Translations under genes and position numbers: made by a program
Notes under the pieces: model-generated
What the model was told of the DNA's origin: nothing
The model's input: only the letters and a program-made list of their open reading frames with translations
Database searches by the model: none
In this document: positions 11,772 through 22,644 of the stretch, in pieces
Layout: the number at the start of each line of letters is the position of its first letter
Position numbering within the stretch: position 1 is the stretch's first letter
Source: Coccinella septempunctata
Lineage: Eukaryota > Arthropoda > Insecta > Coleoptera > Coccinellidae
Assembly (NCBI RefSeq): GCF_907165205.1
Contig: NC_058190.1
Location: forward strand, 39,668,116-39,732,115
DNA: 64,000 nucleotides
Direction: 5' to 3'

Positions 11772-14700
11772 TTAGTTCACAAAAGTAAGAAATACTTCAA
11801 ATGGATATTGAACTGTATCGGTTTTCCAATCCTGCCTGAACAGTTGCGCATGTTGCCAAGCTGTCGAACCTTTTCCGCCTGAAAGAGTGGCTTCTATACG
11901 TATATTGTCACATCCTTGAAACATCAGCGATCTCATTTCATTGCCTGCAGCGAAATAACAGCATGGTGGATTGAACAAATAAATTAGTTTTCAATTCTAC
12001 CGAAAATGGGGAAATTGAAAAACAAACCTGGGCCAAAATCAATCCCAACTTTTTCTTGATTGTCTGAAGAATTGCTGGCTATTCGAACTGCCACATTACC
12101 ATTTTCAAAGGTCTGCCTTTGAAATTTTATGTACACCGAGTTTATTTTGATAGTGGTATCCAGAAGCCGAAACATCCAAACAATTGATCCTCGTTCAGTT
12201 CCCTCTGAAAAAATAAAGGGAGTAACTTGACTAGAACATCCAAAACATCGTCAACACATTTCGTCAACACTGTTAAGAGCGACCTAGTCCACCAAGAATC
12301 ACAGACCTCTTAAATTTGTGTTAAATTGATGAACAATTTTATTAGGTACAAATTCTCACCTTTTCTACACAGATAAACCTTATTCCAATCTTTTTCCTCC
12401 TTCCTCATCATGTCGACTTGACTATATGTTGCTTGGTCCCATTGACTGAGCTTGAGATCACTTCCATACACGTATCTGTCAGAGGAACATGTATATTTCA
12501 TTGAATATTCCATTTTGGACAATTGTGGGAATGTTAACTTGAAACAGAAGGAACTTTTTGGCCAGTCTGAGTCAGATATATCACCCCGTGCTTTTCGCCA
12601 ATCCAAAGAGCCAGATGTTCTACCGCCATACATTTCATCTCCGGGTTGTCTGTAAGATTGAGAAGGGATGAATATGAAAGATTCAAACTGGGTCCAGGAC
12701 ATGCCGAATAGGGAATACTTTTTCTGACGAAAATGATGTATTTTTTATGAAATATCTTTTAAACGTCACATTTTGAAATAGCCATTTCAACCGTTTCCCA
12801 AAAAAATTATTTGAGTACTTAAAAATGTGAAATAAAAATGGGTATTTAAAATTTGAAGCGTTTCGTTTCTATTGCACAAGTTGGCAACATCGACTGAAAT
12901 ATGCGTTGATAATGAAGGACAACAAATACAGTAAATACACTATCTTGATGAGATAGACAAAGATGGCTGTCTATGAACGAGGAAGGTCGTAAAATTTTAT
13001 GGGATTTTTATGGCAGGTGGCTGTTGGGGCTCGCCAGTGAGTACGTGCCTTATGATGGCTGTAAATCAACAGCTTTTATTTTATAATCAAGCCATTGTTC
13101 TTTTTATTTTCTAGTAGGCGCTGTTGCCAAATCGTAAACTAGAAACGAAGCGATTTAAATTTTAAAACCTCATATTTGAAGAACGAATGATTTTGAATAG
13201 ATTCCGCGGTGCATTTGAAAAATTCATGAACGAAATTCATAATTATTCAGTTTAAACTTGCATATGCTGTGATAACCCAAATTGAGGAGAATTCCCCATT
13301 GAAGGCAGATGGACGTAAAGCTGCATTTTTGAGTATTGAGTTACTTTTCATCGGCACATGATCGGCTTGTCGGCACGGGCCATCCATATACAAGGTGGTC
13401 CAACGAATACTTAACACCTCAATCTTCCGACTTTAAAATAGAAATATTGATAATCGCTCGGACTCGTCAATTTCTGATTAATGGGGGAACTACTTTTCCG
13501 TTTTTTCATCCCCGTAATTTCAACCCTCTAACGGGAGTGAGCAAAACCCCTTGATTTTGAATAGGTATGAGGGGTGTTGCGATAGCTTATTTTGTTAGTG
13601 CAATATCGAGTACTATCTGACTCTAAAATTTCGCTTCAGAATATCCATCTATAATGAAATATCAGCGAAAATAGTGAAAGACGCAATAGGGAATTTATCT
13701 CGAGAATATTATTCGTATCCGACATATTTCAAAGGTATTTAGTAGTATGTTTTTTCATCCAAAAGAGTATTAATTTTTTGTCCAAAAAGTAGACAGACCA
13801 TGTTACCTTAGTCCTTAGTCCATTGTGAAATTTTGAGAATATTACAAGTGTGTCAAAGCGATTGCAAATTTGTAGTACAATTGAAATAGTGTATTCGGTA
13901 GAATAAAGAGTGGTAATGATAAGATTATTTTTTTTAGAAATATTGTCTTTGCGCGGACAACAGCGGCTTTATTTAACGAACGACATCCTGGCAAAAATGT
14001 ATCCACTGCTACTGGTTCAGTAGCGTCAATGCTTTGTTTTTTTGTGCATTTTTTATGCACGAAGAGACAAAGCGAGAGATGTGGCTGTCTTAGGTCATGT
14101 AACAACCAAGGATTATAGAGTTAGGTTAGGTTAGGTAACTCTATGATCTTTGGTAGCAACGGACCGCACCTTTAGTACTAGGAAATTGTCCGATGTATCC
14201 TGGTGTTTCACGCACAACAATCAGGAGGATCCTTAAACAACATGAATTTCATCCTCATATAGGATACGATTGGTTCAGGAACTGAATGAGGATGATCCCG
14301 ATCGCCGACTCCAGTTCTGTGAAGTGGACAGCCGTATACTTCGATAACTTGGCGGTACAATTAGGATACCGACCAGCCGACATATTATATGACCCATCTG
14401 GATGCCTCTTCACTTCTTTGCTGATGCGATTTTGACGGTCGGATTTGAAGCTTTCAAAAACACGTTTGAATAGCGTGAAAGAAATTTTTCATTCGAATTT
14501 TTGTCCTGGAGTGGAAGATATTCCACCAATAATATGGTTCATGCAAGATACTACCACTTGCTATCACCTAATACCCCATATCCTGGGATGCAATTTTATA
14601 CCTTAAGACTTATTTATATTTTTATTAACTGATGTTAAAATCATTAATCATTTTTATTATCCTTTCGCACCTTTCAGTGAGGAAATCCGCCAGTTCCATG

Positions 14701-16909
14701 AGGATCCTTCTTTGGACAAATTCACGTTTGGCTTTACTACATTTCGATAGCCTTTCATTCCTGAGTTCAACAATTGCTCTTATCAACTCCCATTCAGCAC
14801 AACTGGTTCTTCTCTTCAAAACCTCTCTATAGTTGCTAGTGTACCTCCACGTAACATCCTGAACTTCGAGAGGGGAATAAGCAATCACATAGGACAATCT
14901 TTTTTTCCAACCGTGCTCGTACATCAAAGGACTATCGCATACATTTTCACATGGGTCGCAATGTAACCATCTCTTCTGGTGACGGGAATAAACCTGTGAA
15001 AAAATCGAGGAAAAAATTATAAGGTTTGTGTTTGCGGTACACCCAATATTAAATTATTGTTCAGAACTTATAACAAAATAGACAGCGAGAGCGAACCCAA
15101 CAAACACAATATACAGTAACTGTACAGATACTGCATTACAAGTGCCACCTGAGTGCAGCACAGAAATTGCTGTACTGAAACTGCACAGTTTCTGTATATC
15201 AAATACTGCATTTTGAAAATGTAGTATTTGATATACACTTATGATAATTCTGCACTAAAAAGCAGTATTTGAAATACAGTTACTGTACAGTTTCTGCATT
15301 GATCATACTGTATTTAAAAATACAGTTTTTGATATACAGTGACTGCATGGTTGATTGATGGATTGAGCTTTGTGGTACCTACTTACTTCCGTCCACACGT
15401 GATCCGTTTCATCGACTACCAATCGAGCATCAAAATCTAAAGCACGACACAACAGTGTGAAGGCGTTTGCCCACTCTCCACATCTGCCTTTTCTAGTTTC
15501 GAGTAGAATATTCACGTCATTGTATCGTGGAAATGGCGTTTCTCTTTTACATACATCACACTTGAAAATCTGAAAATAGCACGAGAAATGATATGCATGA
15601 AGAAGCAATTAAGCAAAACCCACACAACCAAACTTATATGGAAAGTAGGTATATTAGAAAATTGAATTTTATTTCGACATGGATTTGGATTCGTAAAGTA
15701 TTTCTGAGAAATGTGATTTTCCTGGAGTTATCACATATGTGTAGTGAAAAAATTTCTTCAGTAGAGCAAAGTACCATTACCTGAACACCAGTGTTCCACA
15801 AGGCATCTCAATAACATTAAAGATTTTCATGATTCATTTAAACTTATATGTGTGTTATAAGATCTTCATATATGTTTGGTTGTATGTTGTATGTACTATA
15901 ATTCTGATAATCTAGTAACACAATAGAGTCAAATTCAAGAAAAATAGATATTCTCAAATATTTTTGTATTAGTTTTCTTTCCACTCACCTCTACTCTCTT
16001 AGCATACCTCTCACTGGGATTATTTTTAACATGGGAAAAAACTGTTTTATTTCTACAATAATCACAGTCGGGAGAATCTACCCATTCGAAAAATTCTTCC
16101 TTAAACCAATTGAGTAATTCGACAAGAATCAAATCATCAGTATCAACACTGCAAATTTTTCGCTCTGCAAAATCCAAACTTGATGAAATCATAAATAAAC
16201 ATTTATTTATTTTGATATTTTTGAACTTATTATCATCCAATTATCACAAAATTAATTTTTATACCACGACACGGGTGTTTCGCTATCACAGCAGTAGCAT
16301 ATCTTCAGATGGACGAAGGTAAACATTTAAAACGCTTACCTTCACGCACCTGAAGATGCTATTGCGATAGGGAAACATGTGTCATGGTTTGAAAACTCAT
16401 TTTATGAAGATCGTATAATCAATTCAAGTGCATTTATTGATATTTTTGTCGACTAACTGATGGTCTGTACCTCTTCCCAACAGTGTGAGTTGAAATATAA
16501 ATGAAACGAAAGAATAAAGTATTATATACCTTTTTTGGCAGCCATTTGCATATTCCTATATTTTTTCAACATCCTTTGAACCAAAGTCGTTGAAGGAATA
16601 ATTTTCCTCGCATTTTCAAGAGTATCCTTATGTTCGTAAGCCAATGCGTGATGGAATTGGTCCTCTATTTTCCGCAAAAAAGGATTCGAAAATTTCTGGA
16701 AAAGCTTCTACGTGAAAAAAAGGAATTTGATCAATTAAAAATATGGGGGACCTTCCACCTTCCTCTTCAGATGTTTCCATTGGGATATAGATATAGAGAA
16801 AGATCGAGAAGTTAATATAGCATAAATCAAATCTTACATGTACTACTGGTTCCAAACACACAGGTTGAGGCAAAAAACGATCTCCTAAATGACTCATGAC
16901 TGTTTTACT
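11772..16909 (-). CDS. Pngl: peptide-N(4)-(N-acetyl-beta-glucosaminyl)asparagine amidase (cytosolic PNGase)
   Basis: Eight exons, 5' to 3': 16909-16838, 16695-16530, 16164-15989, 15569-15387, 14993-14671, 12649-12360, 12204-12028 and 11944-11772. All junctions are in phase, giving 519 residues from the first visible exon. The enzyme removes N-glycans from misfolded glycoproteins in the cytosol during ER-associated degradation (family knowledge). Numbering from that exon, two CxxC pairs (C113/C116 and C142/C145) bind zinc. The transglutaminase-like core has C168 (GRCGEWAN), H195 (TDHVWTEVY) and D212 (HCDPCE), spaced 27 and 17 residues apart as in NGLY1. The last three exons encode the carbohydrate-binding PAW domain, ending LFRQDW...FVN. 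No PUB domain is visible upstream, so the 5' end is uncertain: it may start at ATG 16897 or at an unseen exon. The 2-kb intron at 12650-14670 is packed with mobile-element remains. Confidence 0.93.
12845..13166. mobile_element. foldback/MITE-like element in PNGase intron
   Basis: The arm at about 12845-12889 (containing GAAGCGTTTCGTTTCTA, then TTGGCAACA) is complementary to 13122-13166 (TGTTGCCAA, then TAGAAACGAAGCG), with a few mismatches. The interior is noncoding. About 320 bp in length. Confidence 0.7.
13950..14600 (+). pseudogene. degraded IS630/Tc1-mariner-type transposase
   Basis: Three pieces in separate frames follow the order of an insect transposase. About 13960-14030 reads ALFNERHPGKNVSTATGSV, the N-terminal HTH region. 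About 14205-14330 reads VSRTTIRRILKQHEFHPHI and then, after a frameshift, IRLVQELNEDDPDRRLQFC. About 14536-14600 reads IWFMQDTTTCYHLIPHIL, matching the block with the second catalytic Asp (WFxQDGAxxH). Stops and frameshifts separate the pieces, so it is dead. It lies in the PNGase intron in antisense, and a small TTAGG hairpin (14106-14153) has landed inside it. Confidence 0.75.
14106..14153. repeat. TTAGG-core foldback element, copy 1
   Basis: Arms 14106-14123 and 14136-14153 pair at 16 of 18 positions around a loop of GGTTAGGTTAGG, the insect telomere repeat motif. The arms match those of the copy at 19454-19498. It interrupts the transposase relic. Confidence 0.75.
15111..15350. mobile_element. 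palindrome-rich element in PNGase intron
   Basis: A 21-bp inverted repeat without spacer (15194-15214 with 15215-15236, one or two mismatches) lies between two near-identical 26-bp blocks (15111-15136 and 15274-15299) built around ACAGTWACTGTAC. Variants of CAGTATTTGAWATACA recur throughout. It has no coding potential. Probably a small foldback element; the family is not recognised. Confidence 0.65.
16263..16388. mobile_element. 126-bp foldback/MITE-like element in PNGase intron
   Basis: The left arm from 16263 (ACCACGACACGGGTGTTTCG, then CTATC...TCTTCAG) is the imperfect complement of the right arm ending at 16388 (CTGAAGATGC, then GCGATAGGGAAACATGTG and TCATGGT). The arms are about 55 bp and nearly meet in the middle. 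It lies in the intron between the 16695-16530 and 16164-15989 exons. Confidence 0.75.
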
Positions 16910-17975
16910 CTGAAAGAAAAAAGTGCATGAATATCTAATTATGTATTTCAAAGAATACGAGTTTGGTGTATTTGGATTATTTAGTAAGCATATGCAATTT
17001 GATGCACATATCTTTCAAAATAGTTATAAGAAAATTTGAATTGCCCTTTTGAAAATTATCGATAATGTCAAATTTCAAATTTGAACACTTTTTTCTTTTA
17101 CTATTCTTCACGAATCGGCGCGGCTTGAAAGATACAGGCTGTTGAAAAACCATAAAAAAATTGTATTTTCAGTGATTTCGCGTCGTATGAACCTATATAG
17201 GGTGAGTCTCCGCGAACGGTTTTATCGAATGAAATTATAATTTCGGAATACAGTTTTTCATTTATTTGATGATTCTTTTCCGAACACAAGACATCACCCA
17301 CGTCTTCCAGTTTTCTCATTATGGACATTACGTACCATAAAAATACAAAATATTCAAAGAATCCACAACTCTTGAACCTAAGTTGTACCTACGCTATCTA
17401 ATGAATATTGGAACGTTTTGTAAAATAAAATTATTCTTCATAATGTAATGAGCCGTTTTCGAGTAATTTTGATGTTCAACAATTAAAAAGTATCTATAGA
17501 ATTCAAAAAATTGGGTGCTCTGTCTGAATACAACTCTGTTTGAAAGATTCACAGATGTGTAGTGTCACAGATTTAGCTACTTATTCTGAAGGTAATTTTG
17601 TTTTTCCAGGGTTGGCACAGCTCATTATTAAAACTTACAGTGGCTGTATCTGAGACCATCAGGAACTGTTCAGAATTGAAGGAATCATCCCATTTTTTCG
17701 CAACTATTCATTTAGACCTTGTATAAAAGCTTTATTACCCCGGAATGAGAACGAAGAGATTTTTTATTTTCGTTATTTTAGTTCATCGGCCGAAATCATG
17801 AATTGAAATGCTCGATCATGATGATTAAGTTACCTCAATTTGTGGAAATCCCAAAGGAGTCTTCGGACTAATTCATAAATGTATATATATGAACTACTCT
17901 GAATCGTGAATATGAATCACAAATATCCATATAACGCGATTGAACCAACATTAAAGGTGGTTTTAAGTGAATTAT
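16910..17975. other. head-to-head gap between PNGase and gustatory receptor 2
   Basis: Mostly occupied by dispersed repeat R copy 3 (17101-17720). I looked on the minus strand for a PUB-type exon of PNGase and saw none. Both genes would need their promoters in or near this segment. Confidence 0.5.
17101..17720. repeat. dispersed repeat family R, copy 3 (longest)
   Basis: This copy spans the parts found separately in the others: a TACAGGCTGTTGAAAA start like copy 4, the AACGGTTTTATCGAATGAAAT block of copy 2, the TCATTATGGACATTACGTACC block of copy 1, and the GGTAATTTTGTTTTTCCAGG block of copy 4. It has no long open frame. Confidence 0.75.
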
Positions 17976-20357
17976 ATGAAAATGAGAGTAGACTCATTAT
18001 TTCCGTCTATATTTCCAACATTTTTTATCTGCCTACTGTGTGGCATATCAACTATCTGTCCTGCTCGAAAAAATGGAGTGTGGTTCGTGTCAGAAAGTAT
18101 CAGGTTCAAACTGTTTCACACACTTTGGATCTACATAATAACGATTTTCATGGTAACCTCCTCGTTAATGTTCGAAAACAAGGAAACATACTACGACGGT
18201 TTGGCAGGCTTCGTTGTGAAAACAACAAAATGGACTCTCATAGGACAGATCTATCTAAACTTTTTCTTCACCATTGACACCTCCAGTAAGATGAGAGGTA
18301 TTTTGGAAGACTTATCTTTGGTAGACGAGATGATGCAGAAAACTGAAATCAGGCTGAATCATAAGCGGCATTTTAACATGGAGATGGCTGGAATCGGTTT
18401 TGGATTTTTTTATTTGTCATTGATAATATATGGAGGTTTTACTACTGGAAATTTGCAGAAAATTTCTATATTGCCAACTACCCAATTTGCTTTGTTTTAC
18501 GCAACATTTATGTTGGTGGTATACGGTTATAGGTTTTGCATGTTGAAGGTACTTTTGTTGACCAGATATTGGATTATAAATAGAGAAATCAATTCATTCA
18601 GTAAGTGAGATATTTGAGATATAATAAGAGATTTAATTTTCAACTCTCATGCCGTGAAAAAAATTGTTTCAAGCCATAACCAAAGATTTATTGATTTGCT
18701 ACGGCATCAACAGGCTCAACTTGAGACTTCATGAGTTGAATCTAATGAATTGTTTGTTGGGATTGTTGAGAATTCACCAACAGAAAGCGTTTTGAAGGCA
18801 GACACACTTAACCTTTGATGCTTTATTAGCTTTATATCAATAATTCTAAAAATTCAACAGAGTCGTCTGAAATTCTTGCATCCCGGCGTTTTGCCAATCA
18901 ACTAAAATGACCTGACGCAAACCATCTCACTATATCTATTGATTTGATCAAGACAATTAATAAATTTCATAATTCTTTTTCGAGTTTCTGTTTCAGCTCT
19001 TTCTACAATACAGAAATATCCTAAAAGGATAACAAACAAAATCGAACTTTTTTTTCAAATTTATTTTTATCTGAATAAGGCGGGAGATAAACTGAAGGAA
19101 ATTAATCAAATGAGATTTTTAGCCCTCTTTGCCGGCCTGTTTCTGATAAACATATGTACACTATTCAATGCCTATTACGAATATTACGTAAGTTTTATAT
19201 ATCCATTCTAAAATTATTTTTGTCAAAATATCATTTATAGATCAAGGAAGATATTTATTCCGCTATCAATTGGTTTCAATGGACTTCTTTGGTATGGATT
19301 GGATTCGCTTTATTGTGCTTCACTTGTCATTTAACTGTCAATGAGGTAAATGCTATTTTTACGCTGTGTGTATATGAAACTTTTCAAATCCAATTAATTA
19401 GAAAAGGGCATACAGAATACTCAGACGCCCACGTCATAAATGCGCATAAAACTATCAAAGATTAGAGAGTTAGGTTAGGTAACTCTCTAATCTTTGATGC
19501 GCATGATTCAGAAATCAACATATGAATCATGCGCATTATGACTTAATTTACAGCTCAAATTTCGACGTCATTTTCACTGCTAAACAAATTCGAAAGGCTG
19601 AAGTTTTTACTCAACAGATATGCTGCACTGCAACACTGAAAATTTAGAATCAATACATTATTTATACGGTCTATAAGGAATTTTAGGCTAAGAGAAGGAC
19701 TCAAACATTGGCGAAATCGACTCTTCTTAACGCTTAAGCAAAAATTATTTTTGATTTTATGAGGTGGTCCGAAAGTTGCAAACACGATACCACCCTGCTT
19801 TTTCACAGGAGAATACCCAATTTTTATATCATATTCTGAATAATACAGACCACCGGCTGAGTCATCAGAGTACCATGCAACGGTCAGACTAATCCACCGA
19901 GAAAGAGTAGATGCCGACACCAGTTTCGTTCTTATTTGACCTCGTCAGAACAACACAACTCTCACATCGATGGAAAATGTTATAGTATTCACAATAGTAT
20001 ATTATTTTTTCAGGCTAGGAGAACAGGAATACTGCTTCACAAATTACTCTTGGAGGATTTGAATCCGGAATTATCAGAAAAAGTGAGAAATTTGTAGTTG
20101 ATAAATTGAAAGATATTTTTGAAATTAACCTATAAAATTTCAGATGTTGCTCTTTTCCAATCACATATCGAATACAAAGTTAGAATATAATGCTTGTGGA
20201 TTCTTTTCTATTGATGGCACATTATTCTATATGGTGAATAATTTCGGTAATCATTTCATACTTATTTGAGAACATTTCTTTTCAGTTAGTTGGTGCAACA
20301 TTCAATTATATGATAATAATGCTTCAGTTCGAGGAAGGAAATAATGAGGTTTGCTGA
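17976..20357 (+). CDS. gustatory receptor 2 (7TM chemoreceptor, Gr family)
   Basis: Six exons: 17976-18600, 18997-19187, 19241-19345, 20014-20082, 20144-20233 and 20286-20357, giving 383 residues. The open frame extends upstream to 17967, but that codon is GTG; 17976 is the first in-frame ATG and 17982 is a possible alternative. Family signatures are YNACGFFSIDGTLFYM in exon 5 and NYMIIMLQF in exon 6, the Y-five hydrophobics-QF motif of TM7. Several hydrophobic stretches in exons 1-3 fit the seven-helix fold. The three penultimate exons (105, 69 and 90 nt) have exactly the lengths and phases of those in gustatory receptor 1, so the genes are probably old tandem paralogues separated by PNGase. 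The ligand is unknown. Intron 3 carries a TTAGG foldback. Confidence 0.9.
19454..19498. repeat. TTAGG-core foldback element, copy 2
   Basis: A perfect 19-bp stem (19454-19472 with 19480-19498) surrounds the loop GGTTAGG. It is flanked by further ATGCGCAT and ATTATGAC/GTCATAA inverted pieces out to about 19435-19545, so the whole element may be longer. It sits in intron 3 of gustatory receptor 2. Confidence 0.8.
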
Positions 20358-21181
20358 TAATATTCTAAATGAATGATTTGATTGATGTGAATTTCTAACG
20401 AAAAAAAAATGGACTGTGATATGTGACTCAAGCTCGAAGAACGCCCCATTTCAGTTCCAATGAAATATACTATACCAATTAGTTTATTCAACGAGTAATC
20501 CTTGATGAAGATTTAAATCTCCGTTTTAGTTCAGCAGTCCACTTGTTGTCCACCAAGGATCAGTTTATGAGGAGAGGAAGGAATATTAAACGTTGTTCCT
20601 GAAAATACACATCACCTATTATCTATCCGAGTGCAGAAAATTAGAATATTATCAGCAGTTAATTTATAATCTGAATGATATGACGATAACTTTGAAGAGC
20701 CATTAAGCAAAAATATTATCTCGTAACTCTTCCCTCCTCAAATAGTTAGAATTTAGTGAATATATACCTCAATATGTTTATATTTTGAAGTGAAAAAAAA
20801 TCTTAGATCTTAGGTTATGATTTTGAAGGATATGTCAACTTGACAGCCCCACAGAATAGTATCAAAATCACACAGAACGCCAATTAAGTTATCTTGATAA
20901 TGTGAACTTTTCAAAATGTGGGTTTGTTCAAAATCAAGCTGAACACTTTTTTAGTAATGCATCGGTGATTTTCATAAAAAATAACATGAACGCATAACAC
21001 AACTGGTCCTCCGTCTGCTTTCATTTAAGTACATAAAATCATTAATTATCATTATCATGGTGGGGCTGAATACTGGAATGAATGTAAATGAATACTTTCG
21101 ATTAAAATTTATTATTTACAACTTAATACCATAACATAAACAAAATATAGTCGGAAGAAATATACTTGATATTTTAGATTT
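20358..21181. other. intergenic, gustatory receptor 2 to pyroglutamyl-peptidase
   Basis: No exon or repeat was recognised. On the minus strand, AATAAA at 21113-21108, about 70 nt past the peptidase stop codon, is a likely polyadenylation signal for that gene. Confidence 0.5.
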
Positions 21182-22644
21182 TTAGTATAAATTAATGGAA
21201 AAAAACTGAATAAAAGGGGATAAAAGAAAATCAACTTTTTCCACAGATACACTCTTTTGTTGAGAGTAATCTCCTTTCAACACGCAATTAATTATCTGTA
21301 GAATGCCATCACTCAATTCCTTAGCTGTATATGGACTATCCAAAGGTGGTACATGAATGAAAATACATCTGTTTCTGTCTAATCTCAGAGATGTGTAGTA
21401 GATATATTCACATAAGTATCTGAAAAAAAAAATCGAATGACTTCATCACTTATAACAAAAATATGTATTGCTAGGCCTATTACATTTCTTTTTTCAAGAT
21501 GAAAAGTTTTCGAAAAAAATGTCCTACAAGCTCTCGTAAAATTCAAATCGCTTACTTCATAGTTCGTATGAAAGGAAGTTAACTACAAAGTGGTATGGTA
21601 GGGCCTAAGGCACTTCAAAATTCCATATAGCCTACTTCATGACATCAAGAAAAATTTTCTTAATGTTCGTTGCTTATATTTCGTATTGGCAGTGAATATA
21701 GCAATCTTTATATACTTAATACTGCTATTTAAAGTTGCTCCACTTTCAACGGAGATTTCTTTTAACTCACCTTCCCGCGTTTTCTGATGAGCAGTATTTG
21801 ATGGTACTATCATGGCTGTTGAGTATTTCGCAGATTTCAGGCACATTTATAGAGGTATTTATGAAATCATCGCCGAGATCTCTCGGACAAACATTTCCAG
21901 TTGAATGCTTCTTTCCGAAACAGTCGAGTTTCTCATATCCATTACGATTTGCAGTCTTTTCAATGGTTATTTTCCTGGCTTCACTGGAAACCCCTACATG
22001 AATGACTAACTGAACAAATCAATTAGTCAATATCAATAAAAAACAAAAAATGGTTATACAATAAATTTATAGACTTGTATGCAGCTCTCAGACAAAAACC
22101 ACAAAGTATAGTTGAAGATTTCTGAAATCTTTTTTGGTACTTGGAGAAGGGCGCTGGAGTACAATATTAAACCCTCATTTAATTTGGTTGCCATCGTCGG
22201 TAGAGTTACATGCGTTACTGAAGAGCTCTAATAAGAGCGAAACCGTTCTATCACTACTCTTCTTCGATGACAGCACGTTCTCTGATGATTTACTCTCAAA
22301 AGTCTCAAAATCTAAATCCTTTTGTACCATGATGTATCTATTATTGATCGGAAAATTTAATATACATCAGTGGAATGTTGAAAACGAAACAGCGAGACCT
22401 ATCAAATTTATTATAATTACTAGCAGGTACCTATAGTCATTATTACCTTTGGTTGCATAGACATCCACATGTTAGGAATTTTTTCATCGACATCCTTATA
22501 ACAGACTGGTATTTCTTTCTTCACGATTCTGTGTCCATGAAATTCATCTGGCAGCAGTTTAACAGCTTCCCAACTGGCATTGACAAGATGAACCCCGAAA
22601 GGACCAAATCCAGTCACTAATATTACTGGGTTATTCTCTGTCAT
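21182..22644 (-). CDS. pyroglutamyl-peptidase I
   Basis: Three exons, 5' to 3': 22644-22447, 22009-21771 and 21419-21182. All are in phase and give 224 residues, near the usual length of about 210-220. This cytosolic cysteine peptidase (family C15) removes N-terminal pyroglutamate from peptides. The N-terminus has the hallmark VTGFGPFG and then VNASWEAV. The catalytic triad is complete: Glu83 in ITIEKTAN, Cys149 in AGRYLCEYIYYTSL (split by intron 2) and His168 in FIHVPPL. The remaining chain matches the family except for a longer, basic C-terminal tail after residue ~190. The start is the only ATG ahead of the conserved N-terminus. It is orthologous to animal PGPEP1. Confidence 0.92.

Noticed and set aside
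13842..14105. 87-codon minus-strand frame
   Set aside because: It is antisense to the N-terminal part of the transposase relic, which explains the sequence better.
22175..22330. 51-codon minus-strand frame inside intron 1 of pyroglutamyl-peptidase (MVQKDLDFETFES start)
   Set aside because: The peptidase exons join correctly without it, and the domain would be broken by its inclusion. It could be a decayed SANT-like exon, but the match is too weak.
22134..22436. 100-codon plus-strand frame in the same intron
   Set aside because: Its first codon is not needed by any gene model, it has no domain, and it is antisense to the frame above.
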